DNA of 64,000 nucleotides from Gordius sp. MW1. Taxonomy: Eukaryota; Nematomorpha; Gordioida; Gordea; Gordiidae. A program made the translations under genes and the position numbers. The stretch lies in contig OZ038529.1 in assembly GCA_964036665.1 (NCBI GenBank), positions 24,748,060-24,812,059 on the forward strand, given 5' to 3'. Positions within the stretch are counted from its first letter, which is position 1; each line of letters starts with the position of its first letter. Under the pieces are notes generated by a model. It saw nothing but the letters and a program-made list of their open reading frames with translations. It made no database searches and was not told the DNA's origin. Shown here piece by piece: positions 35,361 through 46,666 of this stretch.

Positions 35361-37020
35361 CATTGAATATGAGGATAAAAATCTTCTAAAATATTTTGTT
35401 AAAGTTTTTAACATTTTTCCTTTATTCCACTAATAAAGCAAGGGTTTGTAGAAACAATATAATAATATAACATAATAAACATCTGTAAAATATCCTTTTA
35501 ATTTTATAAATATATATATAAACTTTCATAAATGGACCCATTATAAAAATTAAAATAACTTAAATTTTTAGCAGTGTCCAATAATAATAAAATGGACAAA
35601 GAGAATAACTAAGACCTTCGAATCTTTATATTACTATGAGAGCTCTATGATAGGTAAATGACCCTGTGTGTCCACCCACCCTCCTTTTAATAAAATTAGA
35701 TAATTTATATATATATAAATCGATTTTTTTAAAGTCCATCTATCTAGTGCTTGCTATAGAAGATTATACCTTCTCTTGCGATGTAATTTTAATAAGTCGG
35801 TAATTTTTTTTATCTTTTAACATATGTTAGGGTATGTTTTAAGGTATTATTAGTATTTTAAAAGGGACAAAGTGGTAGGGGGTTGGACCTTAAATTTGTT
35901 AAGATATTTATAATTAAGTAATTGAAACACGCCTAATATTGGACCAATTTCTATTCAAAAATAAATATTTTAAGTTTATAAAACTAATATAAAATTAAAA
36001 ACTTTTTGATTAATATAGGTTAATTTATTTGTGTTTAAGTATTTTTGAGGCCTATTTAAATTTGGAAAATTGAAATCCGTTAAATAAATTAATTTTCCCA
36101 TAATTTTTGATGTACAATTATTATACAACAAAGTCGTCGGATAAAAATAATTGCACATTGATTAGATTTCATAATTGAAATATTAAAAATTATGAAAACT
36201 CAAGAAATTCATAAAATGATAACATAGAAATATGGGCTATCACCTTTAAAATAACAAAACGAATTAATTATATTAAAAGGGATAAATTAAGAACAAAATA
36301 ATCTCTTACCTTCCCAAATAATGACGATCAGGAATTCGTTATTATATAATACTTATTTTGAGATAATATTAGGGTAATTTTGATGAAATTGATAAAAATC
36401 TATAGTAAGTATGGAGAAGTAATGTGAAAAAAAGATACAAAGCGGGAGAAAAATCTATGATGTTTTATAAAGAGAGGAGGGTGGAGGAGAAAGTGGGAAA
36501 AAAACCAATATAAACTGTGAATAAAATATCAGAGCACACATGGTTGGTTAACAAGGTTGAGTCTATTCGCAAACTTTACTCTGCTTTCCAACTATTTGCC
36601 AATCAATATTTTTTTTTGATCTTTCAATAAATATCTTCAATGCAAGATATATTAAATATTTATTCAATTAAGTTTTTCACGTGTTATTTCCCAACTCCCC
36701 AACATCAGATATAAACCAATAAATCCTTATCGAATCACCCTTTATATTGAATTTATTTTATAATAAGTATTTTGTAGGAAAAAAAAGAAATTGTAAATAT
36801 TATGTATAAATATCCTCCAAGAATTGATAATATTAATTAGATGTAATGAAAATATAGTTAGTTATTAAATGTTATATTATTATGTGCTAGTTTGATGCCC
36901 AAAGGTATTAAGCCAATATAACATCATTTTTAGATACATATATATGTTTACATCCTTAGCAAAATGTCTCAAAAATTCATTAATAACCATTATAAATTTG
37001 ATATTGGCCCAGCATAGCTA
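35361..37020. other. AT-rich spacer
   Basis: No gene or element boundary was recognised. Purine-rich stretches occur near 36465-36500. Confidence 0.4.
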
Positions 37021-37149
37021 CATGGGCGCAGCCAGTATCATTAGAAGGGAGCGATATTGATTAAAGAGGGAAATTATAATATATTTTGAATTTTTTATTA
37101 TATTTTTATTAAAAATAACAGATATCTTTTTTCTTGGGGGGGGGGGGGA
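37021..37149 (+). mobile_element. Truncated CATGGGCGTAGCC-family MITE
   Basis: Begins CATGGGCGCAGCCAGTAT, matching the left end of the family, and continues into the typical AT-rich centre and a G-run. No right end with the inverted repeat could be found, so the copy appears truncated. Confidence 0.5.
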
Positions 37150-37644
37150 ATGTAAAGTCCATCACATCGCATTTTGATAAAGTCGTTTTTTTATTTTTCT
37201 TTAGACAATTGAAAAACTTAGTTTAAGTAAAAAGAGTTGAAATCCTTATGATTTTAATTCAACCCACGAAACAAACTCATGTATTTTCCATATCATCTTA
37301 GGTGTTTTAACAATAACTTTTCCCATTTTTACCTTTCTTTCATTCTACATATTCATTTCGTTTAAATTGTTTCAAAATAATTCTTTTGGACTTCCCGGGC
37401 TGAGAGGGGTACAAGGGATGGGCGTTGAGATACCCCTGGGCTTGGGGGCCATAATCTTGGTTTCCTCTTGACCATTTCGACTCCCCCATTTTAATCTGAT
37501 CACCTCTTTAGGACCCCTCCACAGCCCCACTTCTAGCTACAGCAATGGTGACTTTGCCTTTTGCACCATTCCAATCTTTTTATATTTGTGGATAAATATT
37601 ATATAAATACATGCTATACACGCAATTCTATATATAACAACGCA

Positions 37645-37798
37645 AATGGGCGTAGCCAGCATTGGAATTAGAGGGGGGCAATAATGATTTAGGGAGAGGC
37701 GAAATGATCATTTGTTGAAATTTTCGCCATATTTTATCAAATTATAGGATTTAGAGGGGGCAACCTCCCCTCCCTGCCACCCCCTGGCTACGCTCATG
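37645..37798. mobile_element. CATGGGCGTAGCC-family hAT-like MITE, about 154 bp
   Basis: Left end AATGGGCGTAGCCAG and right end CCTGGCTACGCTCATG are inverted. The interior has the family's purine-rich GAGGGGGGCAA on one side and its complement on the other. A clean 8-bp duplication is not seen. Instead about 23 bases on the left flank (CGCAATTCTATATATAACAA) resemble the right flank. Confidence 0.65.
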
Positions 37799-37937
37799 CA
37801 CAATTCTATTTATAACAAGAGTGATTACTGAAACTATCAATGACAAATCAACGCTTCATCTGTACTGAATTGTGATTGACATAGTGGCCACTAGGGTATT
37901 TATAAAATTTAGATATGTCGATGAGTATACACATAAT

Positions 37938-39845
37938 ATACTCGGGCCTTCGGCCCTCGTGGGAAGGGGGAGAAGGGAAGGGAAGAGGGGAAGGGAAGGG
38001 AAGAGGGGAAGGGAAGGGGGGACGACTCATCTGTACTTCGTATAAATGTATCATATTTGCTATGCAATTTATGGGCGAGAAAGGTGGGAAGGGGCGAGAA
38101 TGCCTATAGGGGGGTATTAAATGCCTAATGATTAATTAATTATTTATACAAATTTTCCATTATAGGCAAAATGTAATATAGGCAAAATGTAATATAGGCA
38201 AGGGTTAGGGTTAGATTTAGTGTTTGCTTCTAGTTGCGTATTACATTAGTTTTTATGGCCTTTAGTGATTATGGGTCTAACAAACATTATATTATAAAAC
38301 AACACAATGTTAAGAATTTGCAGAATTGTTGGGAGAAATTTTTTGTTGAATTTGAACAATTTTTAATTAAAAAAATCAAAAATTTGGCCAATGGTCACTT
38401 TTTCTCTATTGGTCAGTACCAACAGATACTCTATAAGTCAATGATAGCCAAAAAAAACGGAAAAAAAAATTTTGATGCTCACTTTGGCCAATGGTCATTT
38501 TTTTCCATTGGTCAGCAGCCAGCACACGGTAAAAGTGGATATAAATTCATAAGAGTAAAAAAAACGAAAAAAAAATTTCCAAATCACATTTTGGCCAATG
38601 GTCATTTTTTTCCATTGGTCAGCAGCCAGGACACGGTAAAAGTGGGTATAAATTCATAATAGTCAAAAAAAAAACGAAAAAAAAGTTTTCGAATCACATT
38701 TTGGCCAATGGTCATTTTATTCCATTGGTCAGCAGCCAGCGGACGGCCAAAAAGTCATAATAGCAATGGTAGTAACAGGAACAATCATAATAGTCAAAAA
38801 AAACGAAAAAAATAATTTCGATTCACATTTTGGCCAATGGTCATTTTTTTCATCGGTCAGGAGCCAGCGGACGGCCAAAAAGTCATAATAGCAATGGTAG
38901 TAACAGGAACAATCATAATAGTCAAAAAAAACGAAAAAAATAATTTCGATTCACATTTTGGCCAATGGTCATTTTTTTCATTGGTCAGCAGCCAACGGAC
39001 GGCCAAAAAGTCTTATTATCAATGATAGTAACAAGAACAATCAGAAGAGTCAAAAAAAACTCAGGGATTCTAACCCAAAAACTAGTTAAATTGCATAGCA
39101 AGTAGAAGTAAACAACTTTTATTTATGTTTATTATATAACATTGGTCAGCAGCCAGCGGACGGCCAAAAAGTCATAATAGCAATGGTAGAAACAGGAACA
39201 ATCATAATAATCAAAAAAAACGAAAAAAATAATTTCGATTCACATTTTGGCCAATGGTCATTTTTTTCATTGGTCAGCAGCCAGCGGACGGCCAAATTCT
39301 TATTATCAATGATAGTAACAAGAACAATCATAAGAGTCAAAAAAACTCCGGGATTCTAACCCCAAAACTAGTAAAATTGCATAGCAATTAAAAGTAAACA
39401 ATTTTTATTTATGTTCATTATATAACTAGTTAAATTGCATAGCATTAAAAGTAAACAACTTTTATCTATGTTAATTATATAGCAAAAACTAGTTGAATTG
39501 CATAGCAATTAAAAGTAAACAACTTTTATTTATGTTTATTATATAACTAGTTAAATGGCATAGCAATTAAAAATAAACAACTTTTATTTATGTTTATTAT
39601 ATAAAGATGATTTAACAAATCTTATATATAACACACCGAGGGAGATAGAGATGAGGGGTGGGGCACCTCTTATGCATGAGATAGAGATGAGGGGTGGGGC
39701 ACCTCTTTCTCATGCATTAATTTAAAAAAGCGATAACCTAATATACCCAATGCAAATAGATAGGGAGGACGACGGACGGACGACGGACGGACGACGCACA
39801 AAAAACGAGCCCATAAATTGCATAGCAATTAATACTATATTAGTG
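37938..39845 (-). repeat. Composite repeat block: hairpin, purine tract, 125-bp units, 59-bp tandem units
   Basis: In order: a stem-loop GGGCCTTCGGCCC at about 37943; a GGGAAGGGGA purine tract to about 38020; TTGCTATGCAATTTATGG at 38056; inverted units of the 125-bp repeat from 38385 to 39350; about four tandem 59-bp units (39365-39603), each with ATTGCATAGCAATTAAAAG; two 41-bp direct repeats at about 39643-39715; a GACGGACG microsatellite at 39768-39796; and a final CCATAAATTGCATAGCAATT at 39811. Its first part (37938-38150) is closely repeated at 62242-62455. The end hairpin and internal minisatellites recall Helitron-associated elements, but no Helitron terminus is certain. Confidence 0.6.
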
Positions 39846-40035
39846 TAGGGTTATTAGAGTAAGTGGTAACGTGAATGCGTAACATTATTGATTGAAAATC
39901 GATTTTCATCCATATAATTAACAAGTGAAATTACACTTTTAATCATTTCCTTGATTGCTAACAAATTTTAAATGCCTAATTATAAATCTTAAAGAATCGC
40001 GTGTTTCTAAATCTAAAAGGACTGAAATATCTATC

Positions 40036-40198
40036 TCTAGGCGTAGCCAGGGGGTAGCAGAGAGGGGTGACTGTTCCCCTCTAAATTCAAAAAATTCTAA
40101 AATTTAATATAATTATGGCTAAAATTAAAAAAAATATTATTTTGCCCCACCCTATATAATAATTGCCCCCCTCTAAATCCAATCCTGGCTACGCTCAT
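40036..40198. mobile_element. CATGGGCGTAGCC-family hAT-like MITE, 163 bp
   Basis: The left end reads TCTAGGCGTAGCCAGGGGG and the right end CCTGGCTACGCTCATG. Flanks TATCTATC and TATCAATC are an 8-bp duplication with one mismatch. Purine-rich and pyrimidine-rich subterminal blocks surround an AT-rich centre. Confidence 0.75.
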
Positions 40199-40378
40199 GT
40201 ATCAATCAATAGTTACATTAAACTATAAGGGATTAAAATAGTTCTAGCATCGCACGTTTTTGGCTGATAACAAATCTCATATTTGTTCAACGTTCCACGT
40301 CTAATAATTATATTTTACGCTTAAATCCTCTAGCATCATTTTTTGGAATAGTTTGTATTTATACATAATAGGTAATAA

Positions 40379-40526
40379 CATGGGCGTAGCCAAGGAGGGG
40401 TAGGGAGGGACGGCTGCCCCCCTCTAAATCAAATAATTTGTTAAATTTATGGCTAAAATTTCAAAAACTAATTATTTTGCCCCTCTAAATCATGATTGCC
40501 CCCCTCTAATAACGCTGGCTACGCCC
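40379..40526. mobile_element. CATGGGCGTAGCC-family hAT-like MITE, 148 bp
   Basis: Left end CATGGGCGTAGCCAAGG and right end GCTGGCTACGCCC are inverted. Flanks GGTAATAA and GGTAATTT agree at six of eight positions. The same internal layout as its relatives is present. Confidence 0.7.
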
Positions 40527-40534
40527 GGTAATTT

Positions 40535-41229
40535 CATGTACAATAGATAAATTGCAATGCTTTTATCAATAATATTTTTCATATTTGGAACGAGAAGCTA
40601 CCTTTCTGTTTTTTTTGCTTGTATCTGTAAATGGTTACTTTATTTTAACACGTCGGTGTCATATCATTTATAAAGCAACGCGACATTTAAGCCTGACGTC
40701 ATACGCACAAGTATGGGAGAAAACAGTTGCTGCGCTGCTCCTTCGATATTCATTAAATGATTCATTAGTTATTATAATTATTGCGAGTGGTTTGCTTAAG
40801 TCAGGTTCATCTCCTCCCCCCCCCCCGCGTTAACAAATCATCAGTTTGAATATTCATATTCTCACAAATTCATTTTTAATCATCATGGTGGAAATGCTTT
40901 GACATTAGGGCACATAACTATTTTTACATATCTAACTCCCTTAATACAGCTAATTGACGTTCAACGACGTTTATGACTTAAACCGCTTACTAGATAACAC
41001 CTAAGAACCTCGTTTCATCTTTGCATCGGGCTAACATGATAAATCAAATGAGTAGAGAAAATTTCTTTCACATCTCATACATTTACAGGGCATAAATTTA
41101 ATCGATTTTTTACTATTAGAATATAATAGGGCTTTTTGGCTAGTGAAACAGTGTTAATTATATTTTTCTGCCGGGTTTAATTCGGGGAATCTATATCCTT
41201 TGAGGATATAATGTGTTAAAATTATTATA
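40535..41229. other. Spacer between MITE copies
   Basis: AT-rich sequence with a short pyrimidine/C run at about 40817. A TGACGTCA word, the consensus CRE site, occurs at about 40694, but no gene lies nearby. No gene recognised. Confidence 0.35.
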
Positions 41230-42307
41230 TTGAAATGTGTTAAACGGGCCTGGCTAAAAAAGCCTTATAAAAAGTACGGGCCGGGGGTGGGTTTAGATAC
41301 TTGAAATAATATAGAATTTTTGACTTTATACTAAAATTATAAATATAGGAACAAAGGTATGCACTTAATAGCTTGAAAAGATCAATACTTATTTGAATAA
41401 AAATCTGGGATTTAAATATAATAACGGGAATAATTCAAGAAAAATACAATTTACTATCAACTCTTTTTGTTCCAAAGTTTCGCAGATTATAGATGTTATC
41501 CCAAGATGAAAAAAACTATGAATTACGGTTAAATATTTCCCGAATAATTCCATGCAAGATGATTCTGTCTCCCCTTTTAGTCATCCACCTAGAAGCAATT
41601 CACTTGAGGTGTGCAACTCAAATATATCATAAATGAGAAATTTGAGAAATAGAGATGGATATTTCAATTTAAAAGGATGATGTCACCATAGGCGTAGCCA
41701 GGGGGTAGCAGGGAGGGGCGGCTGCCCCCATCCAAATTCTAAAATTCTATAGAAATATTATGAAATTATGTTTAAAATTAAAATAAAATTGTTAATTTGC
41801 CCCCCCCCCCCCCTCTAATCCCAATCCTGGCAACGCCCATGCATGTCACAGGAAAGATTAAAGACTTTAACCAAATTAACACGTATCTCGGGTTAGATTG
41901 AAACATGAATGTTCAGTTAGATGTGATTTTATGATGAAAAGTACATTAACCTGTAAAATTAGCTATCAAATTTTTGTCAATTTCAGCCACAGGCACCACG
42001 AGTGAACGCACCTTCAGTAAGGCAAGTCGTCTTATAAAGAGAAGGACCGGGTCTTGCCTATAGATAGCATTTTATTTTTAAACGACAACATTTAATTTTT
42101 GATTAAAACCTATTTTATATGCTCTAGCTTAGTCACTTAATGAACAATACAAAATGTTCTTTATACAAATAAAATTTTGTTAACAACTTTGTCTCGTTTA
42201 ACGCAACTTTTGTGTTTTATCTGAGGGCTGAATGAGGGCCAAAAAATATATTTGTGAGGGTACGGACCGGGCCTTAGTGTGAAATTTCGGGCCCATGCAC
42301 GTCTCTA
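41230..42307 (+). mobile_element. Decayed hAT element with transposase C-terminal remnant
   Basis: The right end GGGCCCATGCACGTCTCTA matches the terminal repeat of the 12830-type hAT elements and is preceded by the same GC-rich words; a matching GC-rich block near 41245-41295 marks the left side approximately. At about 41990-42060 the plus strand reads T-S-E-R-T-F-S-K-A, the conserved core of the hAT C-terminal dimerisation domain, ending in R-R-T-G. The rest of the transposase is gone. A 155-bp MITE of another family is inserted at 41687-41841. Confidence 0.65.
41687..41841. mobile_element. CATGGGCGTAGCC-family hAT-like MITE nested in a hAT remnant, 155 bp
   Basis: Left end CATAGGCGTAGCCAGGGGG and right end CCTGGCAACGCCCATG. 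Flanks GATGTCAC and CATGTCAC are an 8-bp duplication with one mismatch. Because it interrupts the surrounding hAT remnant it must be the younger insertion. Confidence 0.75.
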
Positions 42308-45300
42308 CTATCCTCAGTCCTTTACCTATAAGAATTAAGCTAAGGCTAATTCGAAATATCGCGTTGGTGACCTCTCCCAATCCCAATGTAACGACCTTAA
42401 TATACCAATCGACATTATTCTATTTTTCACTTGATTATTGCTATCGAGAATGCTTTCTCAAAAAATGTCATAAGGTATACACGCTAAAATGTGTTGATTC
42501 GCAAGTTTAAAGTATTAATCTCATAGATAATATATTAGCGTAGTGAGTGTCGCGGGAATGTATTAATAGAAAGATTGTCAAAACGTTGTAACGTTGTTTA
42601 CAGCAAACATACGATATTTTTAAATACTGCCCTAACAGAATGACGTCTAATGGACTTGCATTTAGATCCCTTCATGTTTTATTAATGTAATTTTTACTTA
42701 GCTTAGCATCCCCTCCCCTAACGATGCAATTGCAACGCATAATAATGATATACAATTCAGGTCTGCATACATTTAATATACAGTATACACTAACTCTACT
42801 TCCCCTTATTAACATTCAAACATACTTATTTAAGCACTATATTGCTCTACTATTACATTTTTTTATTTCGACAACTATATTAAGCGCTCAAAATTATGAA
42901 AGTTAGATTATGTTAGACTTAGACCTAGAAAGACAAGCATTTTTGAAGGAACCATATAAATTTTTAGCTCCAAACGTAAACTCGCTATTTTAACAAATTG
43001 TCTTAAGAGTTTTATCAAAATCATAATAGATTAAATAGCTTATTGTCTTGTTCATAGAAGTTTCAAATTAAACTAACTTATTAACCATCTTAATAATATA
43101 ACTCATTTAGTGTTGCTAGGTAGAAAGTATGAAACCAATTTAAATGGAGCTAAAGTTGAGGAAATTAATTTCATTATACAAAATTTCTACCCCTAGTGCA
43201 TCCTTTAGTAATATAATATAATAAGTTAAGTAGCATTCGGCTATGTTTACCAAGCCTGACCGCCTAATTTATTCAAAGTTACTCCAACTTCATTAGTAAA
43301 TAGGCGAAGAGAAGAGATAGCGTTAGCTTTTCGTGGAATCTCATAATCCAGTTTCTCTGCATTTGTTGCTCGTGAAACTTAATTAAGTTTAAAACCACAT
43401 TAATACCTCCATTTCATTCAAATTCATTATTTCCCTAGAGACGTGGAGCGACTATGAGTAGAGAGAGAGAGAAGGAGATAAAATAACAGAGACTGAGTAA
43501 AACAAATAAATCAAAGCTCACCCGACTAAAACTCTCTCGCCATGATGAAGAGACACGATCATTGTGTTTACGGCATAAACCAAATTGGGGAAAAACATCA
43601 TTAACGAAGCAGTCAATAGTAATTTGATGGTCTCTATTGATGTTGTGTTGCACGATAAGCGAACCTTTAAATATATTCACATTGACCAGCAATAAAGCAC
43701 AAATTATATATTATGTCATTTTATTAGGTTGGTGTAAGTTTATTCGAAGCAACATTGCTTTTAATGAATAATTATGAAGGATTAAACAGTATGATATAAT
43801 GTTACCGATGAGTACAAGGTTAGTGTAGGAAAAAGGAATAGTTTTATTTTAAAAAGCCACATAAAGATTTCTAACACGTATAGAAACGATTTTTCTATGA
43901 TCTATAATGGAAAGCCCTTCCAAGTACCTACTATATACAATATATCAATAAATAACGAGTATTAATGCTGTGAAGTGAATGTTTATTTCCTTTAAAATTT
44001 AGATTTAGTTGTTTAATTATGTTTTTACATTGAACATAATCCATGTTTTATTAACTACCCAGATTTATTTTATGAATCCCTATTTGTTTAAACTTTATAA
44101 TAATCAGCAATATATGATTGCATTAAGTTTTATTTGTTAATTTAATCAAAAGCATATAGTCTATAACGGATAAATTAAGTCTCTAATTGCGATATATTTA
44201 TTTATGTCATATAAAAATTTAAAGGAGTAATTTTCTAAGCTTTGTAGCGCTGTTTAACAACATTTTAAATGCGACATTTAATTTTAGCTTTTTATTGATG
44301 CTACACCAAATATCTATCGTTTATACAAACCTAGCTACAAGAACTAACACCCTTTTCCACAGATTGAACAATTTAGTCTTTGGTTTAATTATATGTTAAC
44401 TTTATTTTTTCACATCTAAAGCTGTGTCGGTAATGGATAAATGATTGAAAAAAAAATAGTTGTTCAAAAGATGTCTCGTGGCAATTTTAGTTAAGACTCA
44501 AGGATAATGATCCTTGAGGCTATTTTAGGCATTAGGACGCATTAGTAAAGTACACTTTAGTTTGTGCAGTCATTTATATCATTAATATTAAGAGCACAAA
44601 CATAAACAAACATTAAAAGCTAAACTTTTATACTTCTAACTCACTTCGTTTGTTACGATCTACTAATTGTAACTTTAATCATGGCTCACCAATATAGGAC
44701 ACCTTCCTATAATTATTTATAAGTCCCCTTTTAATTAAATTATTTCGGGGACGAGTGGATGTCGTTATTAACAACCTGCCCTCATTTCGGCGAGTTTTAA
44801 ATATTTCGTTACGAAAATCGATATATAAGCTTTATCGTTAAAAGGCTACGTTTTGAGCGAGGAATTTAAAAATTTATACTTTTAAGATTAAAGGTTATCA
44901 ATTAATACCCATCATGTTGGATAAGTAGAGTTTAAGCTTTATTTATACAAAATCGGCTTTAGTTGACTCGCCATGTGATTGATGATGAGATAAAATTGGA
45001 TTAGTGCCATAACTATATCAATTCTTGACTCACAAATAGAGGATGGAATTAATTAATTTTTAGATTTAATCATCTGTAGGTATTGATTTTCATATAACTA
45101 CACCCTTCATATTTCTTTATCTTTAATCATTTCTGGCTAAATGTGCATAAAAGTTGATGGCTAATTGAAGCTTCCCTTAAAAATGAATGTGAAGGCTAGT
45201 GGATTAATGAGTGAGATATTAGTTTTATAAATTCATGAATCAGTTTTGATGAATTATAAGCAATTAAAACTTTTTCATTTGTTTTAATTTCAATTCGGTC

Positions 45301-45589
45301 TACTCAAATATTTAAGTTTTAAAGCGAAAACGTTGTATGTCTGTTTTGTTTTCAAGTAACACGCCTAAGTTAGTAGATATTACACCATAATTTATAAAAC
45401 AGAAATGCTTATAGTTGACATAAATTAAAGGTAAAAACTATTAATAATAGATTAGCTGACTCGTGTCAAATTTATACTATTTTGACAGCATAATACGTTT
45501 CATATTAGTCAATTTCTTTATTTTTGAACAATTTGATAACAATTAAAAGCAACAATTAAGTAATGCAAGTTTTATCAATATACTTATAT
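42308..45589. other. AT-rich gene-poor stretch
   Basis: Apart from the weak exon candidate at 43522-43664, no coding or repeat structure was recognised. A CT/GA-rich microsatellite lies at about 43457-43475. Confidence 0.35.
43522..43664 (-). CDS. Candidate orphan exon, possibly Ig-like (tentative)
   Basis: A 143-bp minus-strand segment is bounded by AG before 43664 and a GTGAGC donor after 43522. The translation looks protein-like, with I-T-I-D-C-F-V-N-D-V-F-P resembling the first half of an Ig domain up to the first cysteine, and starts in phase 1 as Ig exons often do. No partner exon carrying the second cysteine was found nearby on either side. The frame continues open past the donor, so it could also be chance. 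It might belong to an undetected gene or be a pseudo-exon. Confidence 0.25.
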
Positions 45590-45597
45590 CTTTTACA

Positions 45598-45840
45598 CAG
45601 TGGCGTAAATAAGGGGGAGGACGGGAAATCCCCCCCCTTGACAAAAATTTAAAAAATTCTTTATAGCTTCTCAACGCTGAGGAGGCTAAAAACTTACATT
45701 AGAAATACCATGTCTAAGAATAGATTAAATGGATTGGCTTTATTGACAATTCATCGGGAGTTAGCTCCTACTCCCGATGAAGTTCTTAAAATTTTTAAAA
45801 AAAATTCCCCCCCTTTGAGAAAATCCTGGATACGCGCCTG
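45598..45840. mobile_element. hAT-type MITE, 243 bp, related to the 18734 element
   Basis: The ends CAGTGGCGTAAATAAGG and, reverse-complemented, CAGGCGCGTATCCAGG match those of the 1.8-kb element at 18734. Flanks CTTTTACA and ATTTTACA are an 8-bp duplication with one mismatch. The centre (about 45751-45782) contains a perfect 12-bp stem, TTCATCGGGAGT with its complement, around an 8-base loop. Confidence 0.8.
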
Positions 45841-46047
45841 ATTTTACAATATTATTGGCAAAATAATTTATGAAGTTGTATTTTGACCATGACCATGGTT
45901 CTTTGCTTGCACATTAATAAGCAAAGACCATTATTTTAAAAGCTGTAGCTTGTTTTCTAAGACGGCGGAATGCCAATTTTTCCTAAAGTATATATAATGT
46001 TAGTCGTCTCTAACTTCCATTTTTATCTTTTAACATATATTTCATAC

Positions 46048-46251
46048 TAGTGTTGTAAAAACGGCTGGGTTTCGTTTGGTCGATCTTTGGTTTTAGTCGA
46101 CTAAACATAGACAGACCAACTGTTTGACCCCAAAATATTTGGTCTATTTACGCGACGAAGAAAAATAGACCAAAACTACTTGATCTGTTTATGTAAAGTC
46201 GCCTAAAACCAAAGATCGACCAAACGAAACCCAACCGTTTCTACAACACTA
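46048..46251. mobile_element. hAT-type MITE with about 50-bp inverted repeats, 204 bp
   Basis: Both ends begin TAGTGTTGTA and continue as near-identical inverted repeats of about 50 bases containing GGTCGATCTTTGGTTTTAG. Flanks TTTCATAC and CTTCATAC are an 8-bp duplication with one mismatch. A relative lies at 47839 and a fragment at about 62060. Confidence 0.85.
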
Positions 46252-46666
46252 CTTCATACAACATCTAGTTATTATATTAAAGGTAGACCGTAACTTGAGT
46301 TTTTTTAAAGATCATAACAAAAAATCAAATAGTGGGCAGATTGTTTACAAAGTTTTGGAAATTTTATTTACCTAGCTACAGCCCCATAAAATTAAAGTTA
46401 GGAGAGGGAGGGGTCAAAATCTTGGTATTAATTAAGAGTGGGTAGAGTGCTATATATATATTATTATGGGCAAAATTATATGCACCTTTATATATTATAT
46501 ATAGAATTTCTATGTTAATCCAAAGTGTACTAGTTTTTAATTATACTTTATTGCACAAAGTGGTAACTAGATTAAACAGCTGTCTATAAATTTCGCTAAT
46601 AATTCAATGAAGAGCTAAATGAGTTTATAAATTAACCGTGTATAATTCAAAATTAATTTTTATCAT
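46252..46666 (-). other. 3' flank of the secreted-peptide gene
   Basis: AT-rich; probably includes the 3' UTR of the peptide gene read leftwards. No other feature was recognised. Confidence 0.35.

Noticed and set aside
37915-38109. Open frame through the GGGAAGG purine tract
   Set aside because: Translation is low-complexity and the frame follows a repeat that recurs at 62242; it is not a gene.
38205-38216. Two tandem TTAGGG-like units
   Set aside because: Too short to be telomeric; it sits inside repeat sequence and is likely chance.
38234-39025. Open frames of 62-141 codons rich in F-S-I-G-Q and K-K
   Set aside because: They are translations of the tandem 125-bp repeat; lack of stops follows from the repeat, not from coding.
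39365-39603. Tandem 59-bp units considered as a CRISPR-like array
   Set aside because: Units are contiguous with no unique spacers and the genome is eukaryotic; this is a minisatellite.
40585-40833. 82-codon frame with a hydrophobic start ending in a proline run
   Set aside because: The proline run comes from a C homopolymer; no splice partner or domain was found.
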